Assembly (NCBI GenBank): GCA_036397395.1 | Contig: DASWIZ010000030.1 | Location: 1-20,027 of the forward strand | Origin: DASRUP01 sp036397395 | GTDB taxonomy: Bacteria > Patescibacteriota > Minisyncoccia > Minisyncoccales > UBA10102 | Reading direction: 5' to 3' | DNA: 20,027 bases | Shown here: positions 12,512 through 19,891 of the stretch, piece after piece | Position numbering within the stretch: the first letter of the stretch is position 1 | Layout of the letters: every line of letters begins with the position of its first letter | Notes under the pieces: model-generated | What the model was told of the DNA's origin: nothing | What the model saw: only the letters and a program-made list of their open reading frames with translations | Database searches by the model: none | Translations under genes and position numbers: made by a program

Positions 12512-13423
12512 TTACACCTTTAAGTAGCGGCGGATGGCAATGGTGCTTGAAGCTAAGCCAAGGGTAATGCCCACCGCCAGCTCAAGCAGCAACAGCACGA
12601 AAAACTGGGAAAGCACAAAAGAACCCAGGCTAAATCCGGTAAACGACTCCACTCTGCCTCCCACCAAAAGGCTTGCCAGCAAGAGCAAAAGTAAGGTAAT
12701 AACGCTGGCGGCAATTCCCACCAGCACGCCCTGCACCAAAAACGGGCCTCGGATAAACATATTGGAAGCTCCTACCAGGCGCATAATTTCCACCTCTTTG
12801 CGCGAATTGTAAATTGTTAAACGAATGGTATTAAAAGCCACCAGCGCCGCGATAAAAGAAAGAATAGCAATAACGGCCGCGGCTCCCGCGCGAATAGAGG
12901 CGGTAACCGCGATAATCTGATCTATAACCGGAGCCCGGTTAAAAAAGTCCACGGTTTCAATAAGCGAGGCGAACGAAGCCGTGCCCAGGTACTCTGCAAT
13001 GGCCGCGAAGTTTTCCGGGTTTTTTGCTTTAATGTTTAACGAGGCTAAAAACGGGTTTTGGCCCACGGCTTCCAAAGGCTCCAGCAGCACCCGGTCTTGC
13101 TGGTGTGTTTGCACGAAGCGCTCAAACGCCTGCTCTTTGGAAACATATTCCACCGACTGCACGTCTTGGCGCTGTGCCAGCAACTGGCGCACCTGGGAAA
13201 TGTCTTCTTCCGTGGCGGTTTCCGTAAAGTATGCTGAAATGTCCACGCTGTTTTCCAGCTCTTCCACGATAAACGAACTCATATTATGGAAAATATATAA
13301 CGAACTTACCACGAACAAAGCAATCGTCATTACGATTAAGGCGGCTCCCGTGGAGCTTCGGTCGCGCAAAAACTTTTCCCATCCAGACTTCACGATTCGT
13401 TTTACAGAAAGGGATGTGGGCAT
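12512..13423 (-). CDS. ftsX: Cell division protein FtsX
   Basis: 303-aa membrane subunit of the FtsEX complex, which couples ATP hydrolysis in the cytoplasm to activation of peptidoglycan hydrolases outside. Layout: N-terminal cytoplasmic start, first transmembrane segment (about 28-48), large outer loop (to about 175), then three further segments (about 180-200, 228-252, 275-296). The IMRLVGASNMFIRGPFLVQG stretch is the FtsX signature between segments 2 and 3. ATG at 13421-13423, 2 nt after the ftsE stop. No peptidoglycan hydrolase gene follows directly, so the activated enzyme must be encoded elsewhere. Confidence 0.93.
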   Translation of the reverse strand: MPTSLSVKRIVKSGWEKFLRDRSSTGAALIVMTIALFVVSSLYIFHNMSSFIVEELENSVDISAYFTETATEEDISQVRQLLAQRQDVQSVEYVSKEQAFERFVQTHQQDRVLLEPLEAVGQNPFLASLNIKAKNPENFAAIAEYLGTASFASLIETVDFFNRAPVIDQIIAVTASIRAGAAAVIAILSFIAALVAFNTIRLTIYNSRKEVEIMRLVGASNMFIRGPFLVQGVLVGIAASVITLLLLLLASLLVGGRVESFTGFSLGSFVLSQFFVLLLLELAVGITLGLASSTIAIRRYLKV

Positions 13424-13425
13424 AC

Positions 13426-14106
13426 TTACAATACAAACTTACCGTGGGGATCGTCCCGCGTTATGCGCCCGTCCACCAGCGTAAGCACGCGCTTTTTTAG
13501 GCGGTTTACGATTTCCCGGTCGTGCGTGGCCAGCAGTACCGTGGTCCCCAGTTCATTAATTTTTAACAGCAGGTCGACGATTTCCCGTGAATGGTACGGG
13601 TCTAAATTTCCGGTGGGCTCGTCTGCCACGATAACCAGCGGCCGGTGGATTAAGGCGCGGGCTATGGCTACCCGTTGTTTTTCCCCGCCGGAAAGCTGCC
13701 AGGGATAATGGTTCGAACGCTCCGCCAGGCCCACAATGTCCAATACTTCCGCAACATCCCTCGCAATGGTTTGCTCGTCCAAACCCATAACTTCCATAAC
13801 GTAGGCCACGTTTGCAAACGCTGTTTTGGAATCCAGCAGTTTGTAATCCTGGAACACCATGCCCATGCTGCGCCGGAGCTCGGGCAAATGAGAAGAACGA
13901 ATTTCATGCACTGCTATGTCGTCAAAAAATATTTCCCCCTGCGTGGGCTTTTCTTCGCCCAGCAGCAGTTTTAACAAGGTGGTTTTGCCGGCTCCCGATT
14001 TGCCCACCAAAGAAACAAATTCTCCTTTGCCCATAAAAAAACTTATATCGCGCAAGGCAATACTTTTATCGGGATAAATTTTCGTAACGTCTGCGTAATG
14101 AATCAT
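13426..14106 (-). CDS. ftsE: Cell division ATP-binding protein FtsE
   Basis: 226-aa ABC ATPase, partner of FtsX. Walker A GKSGAGKTT (35-43), Q-loop QDYKLL (about 86-91), signature LSGGEKQR (138-145), Walker B VIVADEP (158-164) with catalytic Glu, and switch His in ATHD (H195). ATG at 14104-14106 with GGTGG 4 nt upstream, 8 nt after prfB. The prfB-ftsE-ftsX order is found in many bacteria. Confidence 0.96.
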   Translation of the reverse strand: MIHYADVTKIYPDKSIALRDISFFMGKGEFVSLVGKSGAGKTTLLKLLLGEEKPTQGEIFFDDIAVHEIRSSHLPELRRSMGMVFQDYKLLDSKTAFANVAYVMEVMGLDEQTIARDVAEVLDIVGLAERSNHYPWQLSGGEKQRVAIARALIHRPLVIVADEPTGNLDPYHSREIVDLLLKINELGTTVLLATHDREIVNRLKKRVLTLVDGRITRDDPHGKFVL

Positions 14107-14114
14107 TTTTCCAC

Positions 14115-15174
14115 CTATAGTCGAAGGGCAGCTTCAATAAACTTATCAAGGTCCCCGTCCAGCACTGCCTGGGCGTTGCGCGTTTCCACGTTTGTGCGCA
14201 CGTCTTTTACCAGTTTATAAGGCTGCAGCACGTATGAGCGAATTTGACTCCCCCATTCAATGGCCGCTTTGAGCCCTTTTACCCTTGCCACTTCCTTTTG
14301 GCGTTCCTGCTCTTGTTTTTGGTATAGCCTGGAGGCCAGTATCTGCAATGCTTTTTCTTTGTTTTGCTGCTGGGACCGCTGCGCTTGCGAAGTAACAACA
14401 ATACCAGAGGGCTTATGTGTTACGCGAACCGCGGTTTCCCGTTTGTTTACGTTTTGCCCGCCCGGGCCGGACGAGCGAAAAAAATCAATTTCCAAATCAT
14501 CCGGCTTAATTTCCACTTCTTTTTCTTCTTTCAGGTTAATCTCCGGAGTTACTTCTACGGCGGCAAACGAAGTATGCCGCAAGCTTTTGGCTGAAAAGGG
14601 AGACAGCCGCACCAACCGGTGGATGCCGGTTTCCCGTTTCAACAAGCCAAACGCGTATAGACCCCGCACCTCCAAAGAAACTTGCTTGGTGCCTATTCTT
14701 CCCTCGTCGCCCACTTCTCCAAACGACTGGTGCGCAATTTCCGTTTTCCACCCTTTTTTTTCACAGTAGCGTTCGTACATGCGCAACAGCATAGTGGCCC
14801 AATCCTGGGCATCTTGCCCGCCCGCCCCAGCGGTAATTTGTAGTATGGCGTTTGCCCGTTCGTATTTGCCGGAAAGAAACGCGCGCAATTCAAATTTCTC
14901 AATTCTTTTTTGCACATCGTCCAAAAGTTCCGGCAATTCTTTGGCGTCCTTAAAATCGTTTTGGAGCCGTTCAAACTCTTGCGCTTCTTCCCGCAAATCC
15001 GCCAGTTCTTTCGACAGTTTTCCCGATGTTTCCACGTCCTGCCAAAATTCCGGCTTTGCAGATTCCCTTTGCAATGAGGCTATTTTGTCTTTCTTTCCCG
15101 CCAAGTCAAAGGCAGTCCGCCAAATAGCGGAGTTTGCCTTCTAACTCTTCTGCTTGTGTCTGCGTTTCTGCCAT
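14115..15174 (-). CDS. prfB: Peptide chain release factor 2, with programmed +1 frameshift
   Basis: RF2 recognises UGA and UAA stop codons and releases the finished peptide from the ribosome. The main frame (14115-15107) shows the specificity motif SPF (about 191-193) and the catalytic GGQ (about 238-240) in GPGGQNVN. The true start is ATG 15172-15174: 22 codons (MAETQTQAEELEGKLRYLAD then CL) lead to CTT TGA C at 15105-15111, the classical RF2 slip site. A +1 shift on CTT skips one T (15108), reads GAC and joins the main frame, giving about 352 aa. GGCGGA a few nt upstream may be the internal Shine-Dalgarno-like stimulator. Low RF2 would favour frameshifting, so the gene is autoregulated. Translation from the in-frame TTG at 15104 is the alternative and is less likely. 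Confidence 0.96.
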
Positions 15175-15181
15175 ACATACC

Positions 15182-15209
15182 ATTATACAGAAACCTCACA
15201 AAAACTCAA
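15182..15209 (-). promoter_or_regulatory. Promoter of the prfB-ftsEX operon
   Basis: Perfect TATAAT (15182-15187), 16-nt spacer, TTGAGT (15204-15209) on the minus strand. The -10 box ends 7 nt before the prfB ATG, so the transcript should begin at or next to the start codon (leaderless). Confidence 0.65.
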
Positions 15210-15215
15210 TTTTAT

Positions 15216-15248
15216 GAAAAGCCCTCTGGTGAAACGCTCACCAAAGGG
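15216..15248 (-). terminator. Terminator overlapping the uridine kinase stop codon
   Basis: Minus-strand stem CCCTTTGGTGA / TCACCAGAGGG (15238-15248 with 15222-15232), 11 bp with one G-U pair and a 5-nt loop, followed by CTTTTC. The stop TGA is inside the stem. Directly followed by the prfB promoter. Confidence 0.7.
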
Positions 15249-15822
15249 AATATTGCTTGAGCCGATCGAGAATTTGATCCCGACACTCTTGCAAAGAAAG
15301 TTGCCCTGTATTCAAAATAAGATCGGCATACCGCTTGGTTGGCTCGATAAACTCATGATGTGCTGGAAGGAGGATTTTCTCGGTGTATCGAGGCCTTTTA
15401 AATTTTGTTCTTCGTTCCATGCGCACCTCGTCGCTCGCATCAACAAATATCTTAAAGTCGAGTAATTCTCGAACAACCGGGTTATGAAAGAGTAAGTACC
15501 CCTCCACAATTACAATTTCCGCTGGGCTAAAAGTTACTGCCCTCGCTCGACCCCGTAAGGTCTGCTGTTCTCGTTGTCGGATAACTACCGTTTCTCCTCT
15601 TTTTAACTTACGAAGATTAGTAAGAAAATCCTGCCAGTTAATGGATTCTGGATGGTCCCAGTTTCTCATTCTTTCTGTTATAGGAAGGTTGTGTTTGGAC
15701 TTTTGATGATTATCAAAGTTATACACGCAAGCTCGATCGCCAAAATATCCTTGTAGAAGATCGGCCAACGTAGTCTTTCCAGAACCCGACCCTCCAGCTA
15801 TCCCGATTAAAAAAGAACTCAT
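15238..15822 (-). CDS. udk: Uridine kinase-like P-loop kinase
   Basis: 194-aa cytoplasmic kinase of the uridine/phosphoribulokinase family, expected to phosphorylate uridine or cytidine for nucleotide salvage. Walker A GGSGSGKTT (10-18), NWDHPESI (54-61) matching the family N-x-DHP substrate loop, IVIVEGYLLF Walker B-type strand (103-112), and a VDASDEVRMERR lid arginine region (about 127-138). ATG at 15820-15822 with AAAGGAG 9 nt upstream. It stands alone between its own promoter and terminator. The family call is secure; substrate is inferred (some homologues prefer other small alcohols). Confidence 0.85.
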   Translation of the reverse strand: MSSFLIGIAGGSGSGKTTLADLLQGYFGDRACVYNFDNHQKSKHNLPITERMRNWDHPESINWQDFLTNLRKLKRGETVVIRQREQQTLRGRARAVTFSPAEIVIVEGYLLFHNPVVRELLDFKIFVDASDEVRMERRTKFKRPRYTEKILLPAHHEFIEPTKRYADLILNTGQLSLQECRDQILDRLKQYSLW

Positions 15823-15857
15823 AACTCTATGCTCCTTTAAAGAATTGAAGTATTCCT

Positions 15858-15886
15858 ATCTTAAACGAAATTACTCACAAAATCAA
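15858..15886 (-). promoter_or_regulatory. Promoter of the uridine kinase gene
   Basis: TTGATT (15881-15886), 17-nt spacer, TAAGAT (15858-15863) on the minus strand, about 28 nt from predicted start site to the ATG, with room for the AAAGGAG site. Confidence 0.55.
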
Positions 15887-15892
15887 CAAGTA

Positions 15893-15916
15893 GAACTATA
15901 GAACGTTCTATGGTTC
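15893..15916. promoter_or_regulatory. 24-nt near-perfect palindrome upstream of the udk promoter
   Basis: GAACTATAGAAC followed by GTTCTATGGTTC: 11 of 12 base pairs symmetric. It ends 6 nt upstream of the -35 hexamer, the position of an activator or repressor site. No known regulator can be named from the sequence. Confidence 0.45.
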
Positions 15917-15957
15917 TGATGTCGCTAATGACAGCAACCGCGTTTATTAACGACACA

Positions 15958-15993
15958 GGTACCTGGGTCATGCGATCGCGGTTTCCAGGTACC
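15958..15993. repeat. 36-nt GGTACC-ended palindrome (copy 2 of dispersed repeat)
   Basis: GGTACCTGG at one end, CCAGGTACC at the other, GCGATCGC in the centre, the same length as the perfect palindrome at 10618-10653. It differs from that copy at positions 11-14 of the left arm and at position 27. No T-run follows on either strand, so it is not a standard terminator. It lies between the DUF4015 gene end and the uridine kinase promoter; the rest of that 208-nt gap holds only the promoter elements listed. Confidence 0.7.
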
Positions 15994-16030
15994 TCAATGT
16001 AATAAACTTTGGACGGCCGTCACGATTGCA

Positions 16031-17335
16031 TTACAACCCTACTGCGGGATTAAGGCGCGCGTTGTAAGCTGCCCGATCGAACACAAAGGGCAAGAGGGCT
16101 TGCTGGGTATACCAGTTGGTGGGCGCCCACACAAGAAATCCCGAAAAGTTTTGGCCCAGCGCGTCTGCGGCTGCCTGGATTTGCGCCTGCACCATAAGGC
16201 TGTCGTAATCCGCGCCCAGGTCAAAATCCTGCAGCCACGGCCGCAGTTTTGCGAATGTTTGGTTTGGGTTAGCCAGCTGCAGCGCGTCCAAGCGCGATTG
16301 CGCCGCTTGCATGGAAAAATGCACTACCTCGTAAGGGTGTTCTGCCGGGTTCGCGTACCCGTTGTACCCGTTCGCGTAATGGGAAGGGTACACCATGGGA
16401 TACACATAATCAAAATGCCAGTACGCGTCTTCGATAACCTGGCCAATGCCCAGGTCGTCGCGGCTGGACGTGGACAACCCAAACAAGTCGGCGGAAATGG
16501 TAATGCCCCGCAGGTTCTGCTCTAAGTACGCGAAAAATTCTTTCATTGTTTCCCTTCTTGTTTTGGTCCCGTCGGCAGACGGAAAAGTCATGTCTTTCAA
16601 ATCGCCGTCTGAAGGAAAACGAATGTAGTCAAAGTTAATTTCGTCAAACCCGCGCGCGGCGGCGTCTTGGGCGATAGCCACGGTATAATTCCACGCTTCT
16701 TTGGCGGAAGGATCTATCCAGGACAATCCCTTATAGTCTTTCCAAATGCCCTGCCCTTGCTTGCTTTGCACCGCCAAATCCGGCCTGGCGTTTGCCAGCA
16801 CCGGATCCTGGAATACCGTAACCCGTGCTATTACGTATATTCCCGCGTCGTGCAGCCTGCGCACGGTGGATGCCATATTCCAAATTTTTATGTTTTCTCC
16901 GTTGTATAGCTCTACCTCCGGCACGGCGGTGTCATACGCCAGCTCACCTGAAAAATCTTTAATGTCAATAACAACCGCGTTTACTTCGGTTGTTTTCGCA
17001 AGGTCTATTACATAATTAATTCTGGTTGCCGACCCCCCGGACCAACTGGTAAGATATACTGCTTTAATGGTTTCTGGCGGATTTGCCAGCTGGCCTTGCG
17101 GCGTAAGCTGTACCTTGGGAAGCTCGATGGGAACCGGAGGAGACGGTAGCGGTTCTGGGGCCGGCTCTTCTTCCTGCTCCTGGTTTTGCGTTTCCTGGGG
17201 TTGTTCGTTTTCTCCTGCTACTGGAACACTTGCAGGAGGTTGAGGTGCCCCCTGGGTAACCATAAGCATCCCATAGCCAATGAGGATTTCTGCCACAAGA
17301 AGAAGCGATAATATCAGAAAGTTTGATTTGGTCAC
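16031..17335 (-). CDS. Putative glycoside hydrolase, DUF4015 family, membrane-anchored
   Basis: 434 aa from GTG at 17333-17335. One N-terminal hydrophobic segment (about 5-26) anchors or exports it; then a Pro/Glu/Gln-rich linker (about 30-75) and a TIM-barrel-like domain from KAVYLTSWSGG (91-101). Typical segments are VNAVVIDIKDFSGEL (118-132), FDEINFDYIRFPSDG (230-244) and YPMVYPSHY (312-320); the acidic residues in these strands are the likely catalytic candidates. Expected to act outside the membrane on an unknown glycan. No Shine-Dalgarno is seen. The start codon lies 21 nt after tRNA-Thr, so the mRNA 5' end may be made by tRNA processing. Family call is firm, activity is not established. 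Confidence 0.85.
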   Translation of the reverse strand: MTKSNFLILSLLLVAEILIGYGMLMVTQGAPQPPASVPVAGENEQPQETQNQEQEEEPAPEPLPSPPVPIELPKVQLTPQGQLANPPETIKAVYLTSWSGGSATRINYVIDLAKTTEVNAVVIDIKDFSGELAYDTAVPEVELYNGENIKIWNMASTVRRLHDAGIYVIARVTVFQDPVLANARPDLAVQSKQGQGIWKDYKGLSWIDPSAKEAWNYTVAIAQDAAARGFDEINFDYIRFPSDGDLKDMTFPSADGTKTRRETMKEFFAYLEQNLRGITISADLFGLSTSSRDDLGIGQVIEDAYWHFDYVYPMVYPSHYANGYNGYANPAEHPYEVVHFSMQAAQSRLDALQLANPNQTFAKLRPWLQDFDLGADYDSLMVQAQIQAAADALGQNFSGFLVWAPTNWYTQQALLPFVFDRAAYNARLNPAVGL

Positions 17336-17356
17336 ACAGCGCGGTTAAAACTGATG

Positions 17357-17427
17357 AGCCTCTTGCCAGAATCGAACTGGCGTCTATGGTTTACGAAACC
17401 ATTGCTCTACCACTAAGCTAAAGAGGC
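17357..17427 (-). tRNA. tRNA-Thr (anticodon CGT)
   Basis: Cloverleaf: acceptor GCCTCTT/AAGAGGC, D arm GCT-TAGTGGTAG-AGC type, anticodon arm ATGGT-TTCGTAA-ACCAT with CGT reading ACG, variable loop AGAC, T arm GCCAG-TTCGATT-CTGGC, discriminator T. CCA is not encoded. It starts 2 nt after tRNA-Gly. Confidence 0.95.
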
Positions 17428-17429
17428 GG

Positions 17430-17500
17430 AGCGGGTGACGAGAATCGAACTCGCGTATCTTGCTTGGGAAGCAAGCACACTACCACTGTGTTACACCCGC
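17430..17500 (-). tRNA. tRNA-Gly (anticodon CCC)
   Basis: Cloverleaf: acceptor GCGGGTG/CACCCGC, D arm ACA-CAGTGGTAG-TGT, anticodon arm CTTGC-TTCCCAA-GCAAG with CCC reading GGG, variable loop ATAC, T arm GCGAG-TTCGATT-CTCGT (one G-U pair), discriminator T. CCA not encoded. It begins 2 nt after the stop codon of the DivIC-like gene, so it is embedded in that transcript. Confidence 0.95.
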
Positions 17501-17502
17501 GC

Positions 17503-17895
17503 TTACCACGTCCACGGCTTCCACCATGTTCTTTGCTGTTCCGCTTTTGATCCAGCCTGACCGGATGTTTCCTTGGGCGGCAGTACGGTTATTACCTGCT
17601 CGCCTTCTTTTTTGTATAGTCCCTGTTCGCGCAGCAATTTTTCCTGATACTCTTCTGTTTGGGTATTCGCGACTCCTTCTTGCAATTCTTCCTGCTGGAC
17701 AGACAGCTCAATTGCTTTTGTTTGCAGGGTCGCCAACTGGTTTTCCAAACCCGCACGCTTTTGCCCTATGGTAATGTTTTGGTACAGGAAAAATCCAACA
17801 ATGCCAAAGAATATAAATCCGAATACTACGGCCGCGGCCGTATTTTCTATAATGGATTTTTTCCTTTTGCTAAATTTGGAAAACTTTGCTACCAT
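17503..17895 (-). CDS. Septum formation initiator family protein (FtsB/DivIC-like)
   Basis: 130-aa bitopic membrane protein of the late divisome. Basic cytoplasmic start (KFSKFSKRKK), one transmembrane helix (about 20-40, VVFGFIFFGIVGFFLYQ), a coiled coil rich in Leu/Gln/Glu (about 44-80), then EEYQEKLLREQGLYKKEGEQ and VITVLPP, which is the conserved FtsB/DivIC tail, and a Trp-rich end (WWKPWTW). Length is normal. ATG at 17893-17895; no clear Shine-Dalgarno. Two tRNA genes follow within 2 nt. Whether it is the FtsB or DivIC orthologue cannot be decided. Confidence 0.85.
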   Translation of the reverse strand: MVAKFSKFSKRKKSIIENTAAAVVFGFIFFGIVGFFLYQNITIGQKRAGLENQLATLQTKAIELSVQQEELQEGVANTQTEEYQEKLLREQGLYKKEGEQVITVLPPKETSGQAGSKAEQQRTWWKPWTW

Positions 17896-17918
17896 ATTCT
17901 AATACCAAAAATTCTTCT

Positions 17919-18038
17919 ATGAAAGTAAAATCGAAACAAATTATACGCGGATTCTGGATTCTTATCGTTTCCCTTATCATCCTCTCTATGTTCGGCTTTC
18001 TCCTGGCCCCCTTATTCGGCGGCACCGGCTTTTTCTAG
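17919..18038 (+). CDS. Small 39-aa membrane protein (only plus-strand gene)
   Basis: MKVKSKQIIRGFWILIVSLI begins a basic N-terminus and one hydrophobic helix (about 11-35), ending LFGGTGFF before TAG. It is shorter than a normal ORF cutoff. It diverges from the DivIC-like gene (23 nt between starts) and converges on lepA (36 nt). Codons look ordinary for the region. Positive-inside charge and hydrophobic helix support a real membrane peptide. No Shine-Dalgarno is seen; a weak TTGGAA-16-TCTAAT promoter lies upstream. Not recognised as a named family; might be noise. Confidence 0.5.
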   Translation: MKVKSKQIIRGFWILIVSLIILSMFGFLLAPLFGGTGFF

Positions 18039-18074
18039 CCAGTACAGGCATTATAGCCATTCTCCTTCATATTT

Positions 18075-19862
18075 TCAACTACGGAAGACGTCCAAAAAGA
18101 CCTTGGAGGGAATGCGCACGCGGCCTTTTGCGGCCAATTCTTTTTTGCCTTTTTTCTGCTTTTCCAACAACTTGCGTTTTCTGGTAACGTCGCCGCCATA
18201 TAAGGGTGCCGTCACGTCGCGGCGGCTGGCCCGCATGGTTTCCCGCGCGATAACGTCTCCCCCAACCACGGCCTGGATGGGAACCGCGAACTGCTGGGCG
18301 GGCAAAAGGTCTTTTAATTTTTTGGCTATCGCGCTTCCGTGCTGATACGCCTTTTCTTTTGCAACAATTTGGGAAAACGCTTCTTCTGCCTGGCCCGCGA
18401 TATGAATTTCCAGCTTTACCAAATGGGCTTCTCTCCAGTCTGCGATTTGGTAATCCATAGAAGCTAAACCCTGCGTGGCGCTTTTGAGTTTATCGTAAAA
18501 ATCAATAATAATTTCCCGCAGCGGCGTTTCGTATATAAGCGACAAAGCGGTTTCTGATAAATTATTGGTTTCCAGTAAACTTCCTTCCAGCTGCGCTAAC
18601 AATTGCACTATCTGGGAATAGTAAGAAACCGGCGTTACAATTTCCAGCCATACCCAGGGTTCTTGTACTGCCTGCACCACATGTTCTTGCGGCCAGTCCA
18701 CCGCGGTTTTTACCGACATTTGCTTTCCTTTCGTATCCATTACGCGAAATTCCACGGAAGGACGGGAAATAACAAGCGGCACCCGGTATTCCCGCTGTAA
18801 GCGTTCTGAAATTATTTCAGAATGCAAAACTCCCAAAAACCCGCACCGAAATCCCCTACCCAGGGCTTCGTGCGCTTCGGGCTCGTACTCTAACGCGGGG
18901 TCGTTTAGTTTTAATTTCCATATGGCGTCTTTCAGTTCGTCAAAGTCGTTTGGGTCTTGCGGGAAAAAACTTACAAACACCACCGGCTTTGAGGGCTTAT
19001 ACCCCGCGAGTTGTTCCACGCCCCTGGTGGTATCGTGCGTAACCGTATCGCCAATGCGCACCACGCCCGCTTCTTTTAACCCGGTTGCCAGATACCCAAT
19101 TTGGCCGGCGCGTAATTCGGTATCGGCAACTTCTTTTGGGTTAAAGTGCCCCACTTCCTTTGCCGTAGCTTTTGTTTTTGAAGCCTGCAAAAAAATGGGT
19201 TCGTTTGTTGTTACCACGCCTTCCACAACGCGGATATGCGCCACCACCCCTTTAAACGCGTCGAAATGCGAATCAAACACCAACGCGCGCAAGGGCTTTT
19301 CTGTTTCCTGTTTAGCCGCGGGAACTTTAAAAACCACGGCTCCCAGCAACTCATCCACCCCCTGCCCGGTTTTCGCGGAAATGTTGTATATATCGGTTTC
19401 CGGAATGCCCAGCAATTCGGCGATAGATTTACGTATTTCTTCTATTCTGGCCGAAGGCAAATCAATTTTATTTAACGCGGGAATTATAGTAAGCCCTTGC
19501 TCTTTTGCCAGTTTCAGGTTTGCAAGCGTTTGGGCTTGCACCCCCTTGGTCGCGTCCACCAGCAAAATAGCTCCTTCCACCGCGGCTAAAGAACGTGACA
19601 CTTCGTAGCCAAAATCCGCGTGCCCCGGCGTGTCAATAAGGTTTAATTGGTATTCTGTTCCATTTAGCTCATAACGCAGCCGAATGGGCTGCATCTTGAT
19701 TGTGATTCCTTTTTCCCGCTCCAAATCCATCTGGTCCAAAAATTGCTCTTTCATTTGGCGTTTCTCTATAGCGCCCGTTAATTCCAAAAACCTGTCCGCC
19801 AGCGTGGACTTTCCGTGGTCTATGTGAGCTATTATAACGAAGTTTCTTATGTTATTTTCCAT
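18075..19862 (-). CDS. lepA: Elongation factor 4 (LepA), ribosome back-translocating GTPase
   Basis: 595-aa translational GTPase that acts on stalled or mis-translocated ribosomes. P-loop AHIDHGKST (12-20), switch I EREKGITIK, DTPGHADF (about 77-84), NKID (about 131) and SAKTG, then the LepA-specific C-terminal domain ending GRVRIPSKVFLDV. Length is normal (about 600 aa). ATG at 19860-19862 without a Shine-Dalgarno. A transposase 3' end stops only 29 nt upstream, so the promoter either lies in those bases or is supplied by the element. Confidence 0.96.
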   Translation of the reverse strand: MENNIRNFVIIAHIDHGKSTLADRFLELTGAIEKRQMKEQFLDQMDLEREKGITIKMQPIRLRYELNGTEYQLNLIDTPGHADFGYEVSRSLAAVEGAILLVDATKGVQAQTLANLKLAKEQGLTIIPALNKIDLPSARIEEIRKSIAELLGIPETDIYNISAKTGQGVDELLGAVVFKVPAAKQETEKPLRALVFDSHFDAFKGVVAHIRVVEGVVTTNEPIFLQASKTKATAKEVGHFNPKEVADTELRAGQIGYLATGLKEAGVVRIGDTVTHDTTRGVEQLAGYKPSKPVVFVSFFPQDPNDFDELKDAIWKLKLNDPALEYEPEAHEALGRGFRCGFLGVLHSEIISERLQREYRVPLVISRPSVEFRVMDTKGKQMSVKTAVDWPQEHVVQAVQEPWVWLEIVTPVSYYSQIVQLLAQLEGSLLETNNLSETALSLIYETPLREIIIDFYDKLKSATQGLASMDYQIADWREAHLVKLEIHIAGQAEEAFSQIVAKEKAYQHGSAIAKKLKDLLPAQQFAVPIQAVVGGDVIARETMRASRRDVTAPLYGGDVTRKRKLLEKQKKGKKELAAKGRVRIPSKVFLDVFRS

Positions 19863-19891
19863 AAATTTTTATCCAAGTTTGGGCACATGTC

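Noticed and set aside
14115..15174. TGA at 15106-15108 as evidence for UGA recoded to Gly
   Set aside because: The frame continues only after a +1 shift at CTT-TGA-C, the standard RF2 site. RF2 would be useless if UGA were sense.
18922..19608. 228-codon plus-strand ORF
   Set aside because: Antisense shadow inside lepA.
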